Shown here in pieces: positions 43,711-53,609 of a DNA stretch of 64,000 bases. The stretch is from positions 1,166,001 to 1,230,000 of the forward strand of contig NZ_CABFVU010000002.1 of assembly GCF_902150045.1 (NCBI RefSeq), written 5' to 3'. Every line of letters starts with the position of its first letter. The first letter of the stretch is position 1. The notes beneath the pieces are model-generated. The model saw only the letters and a program-made list of their open reading frames with translations, made no database searches and had not been told where the DNA came from. Origin of the DNA: Chitinophaga polysaccharea (lineage in GTDB: Bacteria; Bacteroidota; Bacteroidia; Chitinophagales; Chitinophagaceae). The translations under genes and the position numbers were made by a program.

Positions 43711-44820
43711 ATGAGCCAAACCACCAATGTCAGCCAACGATTGATTTCCCTGGATGTGATGCGCGGCCTTATCATGATCCTCCTGGCAGGAGAAAGCGCC
43801 CGTATCTATGAGTCGATAGCACACCTGCACCCTACGGGTATCGGAGGAAGCCTGATACAGCAGTTTTTTCACCATCCCTGGAACGGGCTACGCGCCTGGG
43901 ACCTGGTGCAGCCAGCCTTTATGACAATGGCCGGTGCAGCCATGTTCATCTCCTGGTATTATAAGACACAAAAGGGCGTTACCTGGTCACAAAATTTCCG
44001 GCATATAGCCTTGCGTTGTTTAAAGTTGTTTATATTTGGTACTGCCCTCCATTGCGTATATGCAGGAAGGTTAGTATGGGAGTTATGGAATGTGCTCACG
44101 CAGTTGTCTGTAACCACCCTGATCGCCTACCTTATTATACGCCGTTCCTTTGGTTTCCAGTTGGGCGTGAGCCTGTTGTTGTTGCTGGCAACCGATTTAA
44201 TGTACAGGTTTGTTTTATTGCCCGGTTTCGAAGAGCCCTTTACACAGGGACATAACTTCGGAGCATTTATGGATACTGTGCTGATGGGGAAGATCAACCC
44301 TGACGGATGGGTGACCATTAACTTTATACCCACTGCCGCGCATACCATCTGGGGCGCACTGGCGGGGAAGTTACTGATCAGCGACCGGCCGAAGGCGCAG
44401 AAAATAAAGATCCTGGTAACAGCAGGCGTGATTGGGCTTGTTACCGGCTTCGGGCTTGACCTGGCAGGTATTATCCCCATTATCAAACGGATTGCCACCG
44501 CATCTTTTACGCTGGCTTCCGGGGGATGGGTAATGCTGGTAATGGCCCTGCTGTACTGGCTCATAGATGTAAAACAAAATGTGCGCTACGCCTGGATAGC
44601 CACCGTGGTAGGCATGAACGCCATTTTTATTTACCTCTTCTTTGAAACAGTAGGTGGCCAATGGGTGAACCCAACCACCGGCATCTTTATAAAAGGATTT
44701 ACCGCCCTGGCGGGGATCCCTGAAAGCATCCGGGATATCTTATCTGCCTTTGCTGTACTGGCACTGGAATGGGGCTTATGCTACTGGTTATATAAAAAGA
44801 AGATCTTCTTCAAATTATAA
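43711..44820 (+). CDS. NagX/HGSNAT-like membrane acyltransferase (module 1)
   Basis: A 369-aa integral membrane protein with about 10 hydrophobic segments. The N-terminal RLISLDVMRGLIMILLAGE motif and the following AFMTMAGAAMFISWYYK match the heparan-alpha-glucosaminide N-acetyltransferase-like/DUF5009 family, whose bacterial members (NagX) often lie with glycan-use genes and may move or acetylate amino sugars. The start at 43711 lies 29 bp after the PKD gene. Its presence hints that module 1 handles an amino-sugar-containing ligand (inference). Confidence 0.78.
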   Translation: MSQTTNVSQRLISLDVMRGLIMILLAGESARIYESIAHLHPTGIGGSLIQQFFHHPWNGLRAWDLVQPAFMTMAGAAMFISWYYKTQKGVTWSQNFRHIALRCLKLFIFGTALHCVYAGRLVWELWNVLTQLSVTTLIAYLIIRRSFGFQLGVSLLLLLATDLMYRFVLLPGFEEPFTQGHNFGAFMDTVLMGKINPDGWVTINFIPTAAHTIWGALAGKLLISDRPKAQKIKILVTAGVIGLVTGFGLDLAGIIPIIKRIATASFTLASGGWVMLVMALLYWLIDVKQNVRYAWIATVVGMNAIFIYLFFETVGGQWVNPTTGIFIKGFTALAGIPESIRDILSAFAVLALEWGLCYWLYKKKIFFKL

Positions 44821-44841
44821 GCTATCTACTGAAACCCCCAT

Positions 44842-44881
44842 GGAAAAAAAGCTCCGGTATCATTTACCGGGGCTTTTAATT
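44842..44881 (+). terminator. Intrinsic terminator after module 1
   Basis: AAGCTCCGGTA pairs with TACCGGGGCTT around a short ATCATT-type loop and is followed by a T-rich tract. A-tract on the other side makes it potentially bidirectional. Confidence 0.8.
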
Positions 44882-45021
44882 TTTTTACCGCTGGACGTAT
44901 ATTTTTCCAATTTTATTATTTACCTTGATTGCGGTTTAATAATTAATTCGCCAAAATCTTTAGTATCAAAGCGTGAACAATGGAAGAAATAAATCTCTTC
45001 CACTCTCATTGGTCAAAATCA

Positions 45022-45054
45022 CTGTAATAAACCTGTCACCTGACAGTGTTACAG
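45022..45054 (+). promoter_or_regulatory. Nested palindrome upstream of the second ECF sigma gene
   Basis: CTGTAA...TTACAG (45022-45027 and 45049-45054) encloses CTGTC...GACAG (45033-45037 and 45042-45046). It is 58 bp before the sigma start and could be an operator or a leader hairpin. No clean -7 box is seen in this 291-bp gap. Confidence 0.4.
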
Positions 45055-45111
45055 ATATATTATGTGTTTAAGCTACCTGTAATGAATAATTACCAATAAG
45101 GTTCCGGTTAC

Positions 45112-45654
45112 ATGAGTCATTCATCAGACATAGTATTGGTACAACGTTTAAAGGAAGGCGATGCTTCAGCATATGATGCTTTATTTTTAAAGTATCACAA
45201 GCTGCTTTGCCTGAATGCTTATTGGTTCCTGCGGAATGAAGCCGAAGCAAATGATCTTGTACAAACTTTTTTCCTCGACATCTGGGACAAAAAGTTATAC
45301 CTTCATTTTACCGGTGATATCAGGGGATACCTGCATCAGGCCATCAAGAACCGCTGCCTGACGCATCTTAAAAAACAAAGAACAGAACTGGAGAATAAAG
45401 TGGCCTTCACGCAGTTGCAGGACGATTCCTGTTTTACGAGCACTGAAGTTTCACCGGATTATTATAAGCAGGTACTCACTGCCATTAATGATATGGCCGT
45501 ACAAAAAAGATCGGCTATACAAATGGTATACATCCAGGGAAAGCGTTACCAGGAAGCGGCGGATGAAATGGGCATCAGTATCAATTCTTTCAAAACCCAC
45601 CTGAAAAGGGGATTGAAAGTATTACGTCATGCAATTACTAATAAAGGGTATTAG
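45112..45654 (+). CDS. ECF sigma factor (module 2)
   Basis: A 180-aa sigma factor with region 2 (about 15-85, YDALFLKYHKLLCLNAYWFLRNEAEANDLVQTFFLDIW) and region 4 with an HTH (about 120-172, YQEAADEMGISINSFKTHLKRGL). It is unlike the module 1 paralogue in sequence detail, so the two modules are not a recent duplication. Confidence 0.9.
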   Translation: MSHSSDIVLVQRLKEGDASAYDALFLKYHKLLCLNAYWFLRNEAEANDLVQTFFLDIWDKKLYLHFTGDIRGYLHQAIKNRCLTHLKKQRTELENKVAFTQLQDDSCFTSTEVSPDYYKQVLTAINDMAVQKRSAIQMVYIQGKRYQEAADEMGISINSFKTHLKRGLKVLRHAITNKGY

Positions 45655-45671
45655 TCCCCGATTTGTTAACA

Positions 45672-46799
45672 ATGGAGCAGGTACAGGAGAAAATATTTGA
45701 ATTATATCTACAACGTTTGTCGGGAGCACTCTCTGCAGATGAAGAAGCCTATGTGCAGGAAATGCTGCTGCACGATGCCCACTTCAAGGCGCAGTGGAAC
45801 CAGCTTGAACAGGAAAGCATTACGCTGCATACAGACGAGTACCTGCAACAGATAGATTCAGCTTCTGCCCTCCGGCAGATCAGGGAAGAAAGGGCAGCAC
45901 ACCGCCCGGTCACCCACCTTAAAAAGTGGCTGGCAGCTGCTGCTGTGTTATTATTAGCGGGTAGCGGCGTCTATTATTTCTTTGCCCGCACAGCTCCTGT
46001 GATATCTCCAACTGTAGCCATGCAGCAACAAAAGCAACCGGTGCGCCTGTTGCTGAGCAATGGTGAAAAAGTAGAGCTGACTAAAGACAGCGGCGCCAAA
46101 ACCATTGCCCTTAACAACGCCACACTGAGCACCAGCAATGGCGCGCTTCAATATACTTCTGCCGATACTGTATTGAATACCCTTGATGTACCTGCCGGCG
46201 AAAGTTATAAACTAACACTGTCCGACGGTACGGAGGTATGGCTGAATGCCGCTACCAGGCTCCGTTTTCCTTTCCATTTTGGCCGTGCGGAAAGGGAAGT
46301 ATATGTAGATGGGGAAGCTTATTTTAAGGTGGCCTCCAACGCGGGAAAACCCTTCGTGGTTCATACCGCATTGACCAGTGTACAGGTATTGGGAACAGCT
46401 TTTAATATTAATACGTACCAGGCCGGTACAGTGAAAACGGCCCTGGTGGAAGGCCGGGTGATCACCAAAGGGAAAATGAACGAGCGCCAGGCGCTGCAAC
46501 CCGGTATCCAGGCCGATTATGATGCCGGTAAAGGATTTGTGACCCGTCACTTTGATGAAGAAGAAGTATTGGCCTGGCGCAATGGCATTTATTATTATCA
46601 TCGTATGCCGCTTGCTACGCTTATCGCCACTGCCTCCCGCTTTTACGGGATGCGCTTTGTGCTGGATAAAAACAAAGCGGCTGACCAGGTGGTTACAGGG
46701 CTGATGGACCGCAACCGGCTGGAAGATTTCCTCTCCGATCTCAAAACAACTGCACATATCGATTATCGTTTATCAGGTAATGAAATTACCCTGAAATAA
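45672..46799 (+). CDS. FecR-type anti-sigma factor (module 2)
   Basis: A 375-aa protein with the cytoplasmic N-terminus, a membrane segment (about 83-104, WLAAAAVLLLAGSGVYYFFA), the FecR domain with VPAGESYKLTLSDGTEVWLNAATRLRFP, and the C-terminal extension. The start is taken at ATG 45672 rather than the upstream TTG at 45663. It lies 17 bp after the sigma gene. Partner of the STN receptor encoded at 46933. Confidence 0.9.
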   Translation: MEQVQEKIFELYLQRLSGALSADEEAYVQEMLLHDAHFKAQWNQLEQESITLHTDEYLQQIDSASALRQIREERAAHRPVTHLKKWLAAAAVLLLAGSGVYYFFARTAPVISPTVAMQQQKQPVRLLLSNGEKVELTKDSGAKTIALNNATLSTSNGALQYTSADTVLNTLDVPAGESYKLTLSDGTEVWLNAATRLRFPFHFGRAEREVYVDGEAYFKVASNAGKPFVVHTALTSVQVLGTAFNINTYQAGTVKTALVEGRVITKGKMNERQALQPGIQADYDAGKGFVTRHFDEEEVLAWRNGIYYYHRMPLATLIATASRFYGMRFVLDKNKAADQVVTGLMDRNRLEDFLSDLKTTAHIDYRLSGNEITLK

Positions 46800-46932
46800 G
46801 ATTTTCCTTCCCCTCAAAAAATATTTTTACTACTCCTTGTCACCCGTTTCCAGGAAAACGATGTAGTTGTGATGAAAGCATTTGTTACTGTCATTTGCTG
46901 TACCATCATTTTAACTTGTAAACAATTCCCGA

Positions 46933-49900
46933 ATGAGAAAAAGTATACGCCACTGTAAGCTGGCTATGCGAAACGTTGTGCGCATGTTGGTGTTGTGTGC
47001 CCTTTTATGCACTTCATTTTCCGGCGTGAAAGCACAAACACCGGAGCCTTCGCTGCAATCGATCGTCACGGTTACCGGCAATGAGGTAACGCTCCTGCAG
47101 ATCTTCCGGGCCATTAAAAAACAAACAGGTCTTACCCTTGTTTACAGCAACCAGCTGCTGAACGATGGGGAGAAAATGTCGCTCAACTTCCGCCAGGCAA
47201 AGCTGGAAGAGGTGCTGGCTTTTATTTTTAAAGATAAAAACATCAGCTATGTACTGCAACGCAATCGGATTGTGCTCGACAAAAAAGCCGATGCACCGGA
47301 AAACACCGCAACGCCGATGGCGGCAAAGCAGGAGGAATGGCTGGTTCGCGGGCAGGTAATGGATGTGGATGGAAATCCCCTGCCCGGCGCTACCATTACG
47401 GTGAAAGACAGTAAAAAAGGAACTGTTACAGATGTAATGGGCGTGTTTTCCATTGCAGCCAACAAGGATGATATCCTCAAGGTGGCTATGATGGGCATGA
47501 ACCCTGAAGAGGTAAAGGTCGTTAACCAGAAAACGCTGAAGGTGAGTCTCACTGCAAAAGTGGACAAGCTGAACGAAGTAGTGGTAGTTGGTTTTGGCAG
47601 CCAGAAAAAAGTAACCGTAACCGGCGCCGTATCCACTGTAAACATGGCCGATATGCAAACGCCGGTACGTTCTTTAACCAATGCACTGGTGGGAAAAGTG
47701 GCCGGGGTGATTTCCATGCAGAGCGGCGGTGGCGAACCTGGTTATGATAATCCGAATTTTACCATCCGTGGGATCGGTACTTTTAAAGGAAGCGTTTCCC
47801 CGCTCATTATTGTTGACGGTGTGCAGAGGGAAGATGTAAACAGTACTTACGGCGGTGCTTTTAATAACATTGACCCGGAAGACATCCAGAGCATTTCGCT
47901 GCTGAAAGATGCCTCTGCTACTGCCGTATATGGAGCCAAAGGAGCCAATGGGGTATTGATCATCACCACCCGCAGGGGTATTGCCGGTAAACCCAAAGTA
48001 TCTGCCAAAGCAGAAACGGGTTTCAGTGGTCTTACGAAAATGCCCAAAATGCTGGACGGCGTGAACTATATGAAATTGTACAATGAAGCCCGTGCCAACG
48101 CCGGTGAAGAACCAGTATATTCTGATGAGCTGATCCGTAAAACGGCCAGCGGCCTTGATCCGTATATCTATCCCAATGTAAACTGGATCAATACCATTTA
48201 TAAAGACTGGGCATCCATGACAAATGCCAATGTGAATGTAAGTGGTGGCGGAGAAGCTATGCGCTATTATGTGTCTATGTCTTTTTATAACCAGGACGGA
48301 CAATATAATGTAAGAGACATCAGTTATAATCCCAATCTCAATTTTAAAAGATATGATTTCAGGAGCAATGTAGATCTGAACGTCACCAAAACAACCTTAC
48401 TTTCCCTTAACCTGGCTTCCATGCTGGTAAATACCCGTTACCCGGGCAATTCGGCAGGAGCTATATGGTATTCCACCTACGCTACCAATCCTATATCCTT
48501 CCCTGTTTCCTACCCCGATGGTAAATGGGCCGGCCCGGTAAACAACGGCGGTTCCAACCCGTTTAACCTTGTACAGAATTCCGGCTATTCCACAGAGTTC
48601 AGACCTTCCATCCAATCTGTATTATCGCTTAATCAGAAGCTGGATGTAATTACTGAAGGATTAAGCGCGAATGCCCGTTTTTCTTTTGATACCTACAGCG
48701 AATTTGATAACAGCAGGAAAGGTGTAAATGACCTGTTCTATGCACCCGGAAGAGATGAAAATGGTAACCTGGTATACAACCAAACCAGGACCGGAAACAC
48801 CTATCTTGGTTATGAAGCTTCATCTACCGGTGAACGTATGATGTACCTGGAAGGCAATCTCACTTACGATCACAACTTCGGTAAACATAACTTTGGCGGA
48901 CTACTGGTAGGTAGTATCCGGAATCGCCTGGTGGGCTCCGCAGGAGATGTAAAAGGCGCCATTCCTTACCGCAACCAGAGCGCTGCGGCAAGGGTTACGT
49001 ATTCTTATATGGATAAATACCTCGCGGAAGCAAATATGGGCGCTACCGGTTCAGAGAACTTTGACCGGGGAAAAAGATGGGGGTACTTCCCGGCAGGTTC
49101 CGTTGGTTGGGTGATCTCTAAAGAAAATTTCTTCCTGCCATATACAAAAGTAATAAGTCTTCTGAAAATCCGCGGATCTTATGGCATGACAGGAAATGAT
49201 CAGATCGACCAGAACCGCTTCGGTTATCTTACCTATTATAACGGTGCGAGCGGCGTATCTTTTGGCAGCTCCGGCACACCTTCTTATTATGGAGGTATTA
49301 ATGCTGATGTAATCGGTACTCAGAACCTTACCTGGGAGAAATCAGCGAAAGCAGACATTGGCCTGGAGATAGGAGTTTTAAATAAACTGAATATCGTCGT
49401 AGATGGATTCCAGGATAAGAGAAGCGCCATTCTTGTAGAAAGGCAGTCTATTTCACCGGTTGCGGGATATGGCGGCAGCAGGATTTATGGTAATATCGGC
49501 GAAATGGTGAATAAAGGAGTAGATGGTAGTATAGAATATACCGACCATATCGGGAGGGATGTTTCTATTCGTGTATTCGGTAACGTTACCTATGCAAAAA
49601 ACAAGATCATCTATGCTGATAATCCCATTGCCTTATATGCTTATGCCCAGCAGGAAGGGCATAAATACGGCGAATTCAAAGGCTATCAGAGCCTCGGCCT
49701 TTTCACCAGCCAGGATGATGTAGAGAAAAGCCCGCAGCAGTTCAGGGTAGTGCATCCGGGTGATGTGAAATACGCTGATCTGAATAATGACGGTAAAGTA
49801 GATGGTAATGATCAAACCTATCTGGGTAAATCAAGTTTCCCTACCTGGTCATACGGTTACGGTTTTAATATCGGTTATAAGAGATTTGAGCTTTCTGCTG

Positions 49901-50364
49901 TTTTTGCAGGTGTGGCAGATGTGGGTATTATGGCGAATGGTATAGGCGTTACCGGCAATGGCGCCGGCGCAGATGGAGTAGGCGTAGTACCCTTCGCTGG
50001 TATGGGCCAGTATACCGCCAGCGTACTGGAAGATATGATGAACCGCTGGACAACAGAAAACCCCAGCCAGGATGTACATTATCCACGGCTCACCATAGCC
50101 AACATCAACGACAATAATTATTTAAACAGTAGCTGGTGGATACGCGACGGCAGCTTTATGCGCCTGAAACAGGCTACTTTCAGCTACTCTTTTATTACGC
50201 CGGATATGAAACGCAAAGGGATCAGCAATCTGCAGGTATACACAACGGCTACCAATATGCTCACGTTCACGAAGTTTAAGCTATGGGATCCTGAACTGGG
50301 CATTTCCGGCTCAAGGTATCCTTTCCCGAAAACAGTTACCCTGGGTGTAAGGGCGCAGTTTTAA
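46933..50364 (+). CDS. SusC-like TonB-dependent receptor with STN domain (module 2)
   Basis: A 1143-aa outer-membrane transporter with a signal peptide (about 1-35), an STN domain (about 45-120, IFRAIKKQTGLTLVYSNQLL), a carboxypeptidase-regulatory domain (about 137-215, RGQVMDVDGNPLPGATITVK), a plug (about 215-340, VVVVGFGSQKKVTVTGAVS) and the barrel, which shows the SusC/RagA signature regions. It imports the ligand of module 2 and relays its presence to FecR. Confidence 0.93.
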   Translation: MRKSIRHCKLAMRNVVRMLVLCALLCTSFSGVKAQTPEPSLQSIVTVTGNEVTLLQIFRAIKKQTGLTLVYSNQLLNDGEKMSLNFRQAKLEEVLAFIFKDKNISYVLQRNRIVLDKKADAPENTATPMAAKQEEWLVRGQVMDVDGNPLPGATITVKDSKKGTVTDVMGVFSIAANKDDILKVAMMGMNPEEVKVVNQKTLKVSLTAKVDKLNEVVVVGFGSQKKVTVTGAVSTVNMADMQTPVRSLTNALVGKVAGVISMQSGGGEPGYDNPNFTIRGIGTFKGSVSPLIIVDGVQREDVNSTYGGAFNNIDPEDIQSISLLKDASATAVYGAKGANGVLIITTRRGIAGKPKVSAKAETGFSGLTKMPKMLDGVNYMKLYNEARANAGEEPVYSDELIRKTASGLDPYIYPNVNWINTIYKDWASMTNANVNVSGGGEAMRYYVSMSFYNQDGQYNVRDISYNPNLNFKRYDFRSNVDLNVTKTTLLSLNLASMLVNTRYPGNSAGAIWYSTYATNPISFPVSYPDGKWAGPVNNGGSNPFNLVQNSGYSTEFRPSIQSVLSLNQKLDVITEGLSANARFSFDTYSEFDNSRKGVNDLFYAPGRDENGNLVYNQTRTGNTYLGYEASSTGERMMYLEGNLTYDHNFGKHNFGGLLVGSIRNRLVGSAGDVKGAIPYRNQSAAARVTYSYMDKYLAEANMGATGSENFDRGKRWGYFPAGSVGWVISKENFFLPYTKVISLLKIRGSYGMTGNDQIDQNRFGYLTYYNGASGVSFGSSGTPSYYGGINADVIGTQNLTWEKSAKADIGLEIGVLNKLNIVVDGFQDKRSAILVERQSISPVAGYGGSRIYGNIGEMVNKGVDGSIEYTDHIGRDVSIRVFGNVTYAKNKIIYADNPIALYAYAQQEGHKYGEFKGYQSLGLFTSQDDVEKSPQQFRVVHPGDVKYADLNNDGKVDGNDQTYLGKSSFPTWSYGYGFNIGYKRFELSAVFAGVADVGIMANGIGVTGNGAGADGVGVVPFAGMGQYTASVLEDMMNRWTTENPSQDVHYPRLTIANINDNNYLNSSWWIRDGSFMRLKQATFSYSFITPDMKRKGISNLQVYTTATNMLTFTKFKLWDPELGISGSRYPFPKTVTLGVRAQF

Positions 50365-50388
50365 TCAACGACCAAAAAGATCATCGTC

Positions 50389-52224
50389 ATGACCAGCTAT
50401 AAATACCTGTTACTTCTTTTCACCGGTATCACTGCTATTACATTGGTATCCTGCAGTAAGTACCTGGATAAAAAACCTGATAACCTGCTCACGGAAGAGC
50501 AGATCTGGCAAACCAGGGCCAACGCCGAAGCCTACCTGAGTAATATTTACAGCGCCCGCCAGGCGGGCGGCGACTATGCCGGTATCGGTGCGGCAGATGA
50601 ATTGTCCGTTTCCATTCCCGGTACCACTGTAAGGTATATGGTAGGCGGTAACTGGAGCGCCTCCGATTGGTACTACTATAACTGGGGCGGATATTATACC
50701 GCCATCCGGAAATCCTTCATCTTTGAACAGAACATCGATAAGGTGCCGGCGGATCAGTTGAGTAACGAACTGAAGGCACAATACAAGGCAGAGAACCTTT
50801 TTCTGCGCGGCTATTTTTACTGGATGCTGTTAAGGCAATACGGTCCGTTTGTAAAACTTACCAACACCGTAAGCCAGGATGAAGACATGAATAAATATCC
50901 AAGGGCGCCTTTCGATACCTGTGTGAAATTTATCAATGATATGATGGATGGCGCCGCGGCTGGTCTTCCTTTTGTATGGAACTCTTCTGGTAACAATGGT
51001 CGGGCTACCCGTGGCGCATGCCTTGCTGTAAAAGCAAAAGTGGCACAATGGGCGGCCAGCCCCTTATGGAATGGCAACCCCGCTTTTGCATCGTTCAAAA
51101 ACCAGGACGGTACCGCATTGGCGCCTTCCGGCTATGATGTGAATAAGTGGCGCATCGCTGCACAGGCAGCAAAAGCGATTATTGATTCCAACAAGTATAA
51201 ACTGTTTACTAATCTCGACAACGGCGGTACCAGCTTCGATCCGTTTCTCTCAGTCCGCGACCTGTTCCTTACTTCCTGGAATGATGAAATTATCCTCGCC
51301 TCCATGAACTGGCAACGCTGGGGATACACCATTTGTTCTTCTCCTGGTCCCGCGGGGTATAATTTGTATAACGCCACACAAAATGTAGTGGATGCGTTTT
51401 ATATGAACAATGGTAAAGCTATCACCGACCCTTCTTCCGGGTATGTGGAAACTGGCTTTGCTACGAAGGATGGCGATCACTACTGGGAAAATAAAGAAGG
51501 CGACTGGAACATGTATGCCAAACGTGAGCCGCGGTTCTACGCATACATTGCCTACAATCGCCGTCCTGTGGTAGCAGCGGTATCTGTAGATGATAAGAAC
51601 TATTTCTCCTCAGAAAAAAATAAAGACGGCACCGGCCGCCAGGAGTTTTACTACAGCGGTAAATCAGGCATGCTGGGAATGGGTAGCAATATTATTACAG
51701 GATATCTTCCCTCCAAATTACTGAGCCCGAATGATAACCTCCGAAGTATGTCTACCGATGCATACCGTTCTCCGTATATTCTTATCCGTTACTCAGAGAT
51801 CCTGCTGGACTATGTGGAAGCATTAAACGAATATGATCCGGCCAATACCGATATCGTAAAATACCTTAACATGGTAAGAGCACGCGCAGGCCTGCCTGGT
51901 ATTGAAACTGTATATCCCGGCGCCGTAGGGAACCAGGAAGAAATGAGGAAGTATATCCTCCGTGAAAGACAGGTGGAATTCTGCTTCGAAGGCGACAGGT
52001 ACTATACTCTTATCCGCAGGTTATTGATGAGCAAGCCGGAGAACCAGGCGATCTATGGTATGAATGTGAATGCGAAAGACAATGACCAGGGATTTTCTTT
52101 CACCGGTTTTTATACACGTACCCTGTTCCAGAAAAGATACTGGGACAACAAGATGTACATGTTCCCTATTCAGCAACAGGACCTGGAAAGGGACCGTGCT
52201 TTAGTACAAAACCCCGGCTGGTAA
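50389..52224 (+). CDS. SusD/RagB-like outer-membrane lipoprotein (module 2)
   Basis: A 611-aa lipoprotein with lipobox Cys22 (ITLVSC), the SusD N-terminal repeat region (NLLTEEQIWQTRANAEAYLSNIY) and the C-terminal VEFCFEGDRYYTLIRR motif. It is longer than the module 1 SusD, with insertions in the ligand-facing half, so a different ligand is expected. It begins 25 bp after susC. Confidence 0.92.
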   Translation: MTSYKYLLLLFTGITAITLVSCSKYLDKKPDNLLTEEQIWQTRANAEAYLSNIYSARQAGGDYAGIGAADELSVSIPGTTVRYMVGGNWSASDWYYYNWGGYYTAIRKSFIFEQNIDKVPADQLSNELKAQYKAENLFLRGYFYWMLLRQYGPFVKLTNTVSQDEDMNKYPRAPFDTCVKFINDMMDGAAAGLPFVWNSSGNNGRATRGACLAVKAKVAQWAASPLWNGNPAFASFKNQDGTALAPSGYDVNKWRIAAQAAKAIIDSNKYKLFTNLDNGGTSFDPFLSVRDLFLTSWNDEIILASMNWQRWGYTICSSPGPAGYNLYNATQNVVDAFYMNNGKAITDPSSGYVETGFATKDGDHYWENKEGDWNMYAKREPRFYAYIAYNRRPVVAAVSVDDKNYFSSEKNKDGTGRQEFYYSGKSGMLGMGSNIITGYLPSKLLSPNDNLRSMSTDAYRSPYILIRYSEILLDYVEALNEYDPANTDIVKYLNMVRARAGLPGIETVYPGAVGNQEEMRKYILRERQVEFCFEGDRYYTLIRRLLMSKPENQAIYGMNVNAKDNDQGFSFTGFYTRTLFQKRYWDNKMYMFPIQQQDLERDRALVQNPGW

Positions 52225-52253
52225 TTTCTTTATTTAATTTTTAACTAACTGCT

Positions 52254-53555
52254 ATGATCAGGCCACTGAATTCATATATATTGAAAGGTTGTTTACTGGT
52301 ATCTGTCTTGCTCGCAGGATGTTCAAAAGACGACGATCTGAAACATGCAGACGGGCAGCCCGTACTGCTCAACGACTTTATTCCCGCCACTGGCGGAGCT
52401 ACCACGGAAGTATTGATTACAGGTGATAATTTTTCTGCAGACACATCGGATATCACTGTTACCATCAACGGCAAACGTTGTGCTATCGTGAACGCCAATA
52501 CGAAACAGATTATGGTAATAGTGCCAAAGAAATGTGGTACCGGTAACCTGGTGGTAAAAGTAGGAAAGGACAGTGTAACGAGCAGTACGCCGTTTACCTA
52601 CGTATTTTCCAGAACGGTTAGTACACTTGCTGGTAACGGGACTGCAGGTTTTGCCAACGGAAAAGGCGCCGATGCTTTGTTTAACTTCAACGGGCAAAGC
52701 TGGTACCGGATGATGGGCATTGCTGCCGATGATAACGGGAACGTATATGTGGCAGATCCCGGCAACGCCTGTATCCGTAAAATAGATAGCGCAGGTAATG
52801 CTACCGTTCTTGCCGGCAGCCCTGGTAATGGCGGCAGCGACGATGGCAAAGGACCAGCTGCACGTTTCCAGATACCATATGGTGTGGCGTTAGATGCACA
52901 AGGCAATGTGTATGCCGCAGATCCGGGTACCTGGAGCATCCGCAAAATTACGCCGGATGGTACCACTACCACACTCGGGGGCACAGTACAGGAACCCTGG
53001 AATGTAGCCGTGGATAAAACTTCCGGCAAGGTGTACTATTGCAGTAATGGGGGAGGAAGCGTTTTTGAAATGAGCGCCAACGGCAGCAGCACCGCTATTA
53101 TTAACGGTATCACCGCTCCCGGCGGAATGGACTTCGATAAGGCCGGTAACCTGTATGTATCCAGTAATACAGGTCATACCATTATCCGTTTTAAGGCAGG
53201 CACTTGGGAACCCACTGTGATAGCAGGATCAACAGGAGTAGCCGGATATGTAAACGGAACCGGCACTGCTGCAAGGTTTGCCAATCCATGGGGAGTGGCA
53301 GTAGATCTTTCCGGTAATATTTATGTGGCCGGCAACGGTAGCTATGGCGCTAATGCTGATGAAAGCATCCGTGCTATTTCCGCCAATACCTGGAACGTGA
53401 TCACCTATGCCGGTAGCAATGCTGCAGGCTTTGCAGATGGCATTGGAGCCGCTGCTTCATTTAATGCGCCAATGGGCGTGGCGGTGGATAAGAATGGTGT
53501 AGTATATGTGCTGGACAAAAACAATAACAGGGTGAGGAAAATAATTTCTGAATAA
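52254..53555 (+). CDS. IPT/TIG and NHL-repeat lipoprotein (module 2)
   Basis: A 433-aa lipoprotein: lipobox ending at Cys23 (LLAGC), an IPT/TIG domain (about 38-118, FIPATGGATTEVLITGDNFS), then a beta-propeller made of NHL repeats (about 120-430) with recurring DNGNVYVADPGNACIRKI and PWGVAVDLSGNIYVAG segments. In SusCD loci such proteins are surface ligand-binding or scaffold proteins. No enzymatic residues recognised. Confidence 0.85.
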   Translation: MIRPLNSYILKGCLLVSVLLAGCSKDDDLKHADGQPVLLNDFIPATGGATTEVLITGDNFSADTSDITVTINGKRCAIVNANTKQIMVIVPKKCGTGNLVVKVGKDSVTSSTPFTYVFSRTVSTLAGNGTAGFANGKGADALFNFNGQSWYRMMGIAADDNGNVYVADPGNACIRKIDSAGNATVLAGSPGNGGSDDGKGPAARFQIPYGVALDAQGNVYAADPGTWSIRKITPDGTTTTLGGTVQEPWNVAVDKTSGKVYYCSNGGGSVFEMSANGSSTAIINGITAPGGMDFDKAGNLYVSSNTGHTIIRFKAGTWEPTVIAGSTGVAGYVNGTGTAARFANPWGVAVDLSGNIYVAGNGSYGANADESIRAISANTWNVITYAGSNAAGFADGIGAAASFNAPMGVAVDKNGVVYVLDKNNNRVRKIISE

Positions 53556-53571
53556 CCGATACGTAAACCTG

Positions 53572-53607
53572 CGGCGACAGCTCCTGCTGTTGCCGTTTAT
53601 TTTTTTA
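53572..53607 (+). terminator. Intrinsic terminator just before the beta-helix gene
   Basis: CGGCGACAGC pairs with GCTGTTGCCG (one G-T wobble) around a TCCT loop and is followed by TTTATTTTTTT. It ends about 3 bp before the next start codon. Confidence 0.75.
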
Positions 53608-53609
53608 AG

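Noticed and set aside
46872-46958. 28-codon hydrophobic ORF just before the second susC
   Set aside because: It overlaps the susC start, has no promoter of its own, and its reading frame looks like a chance opening.
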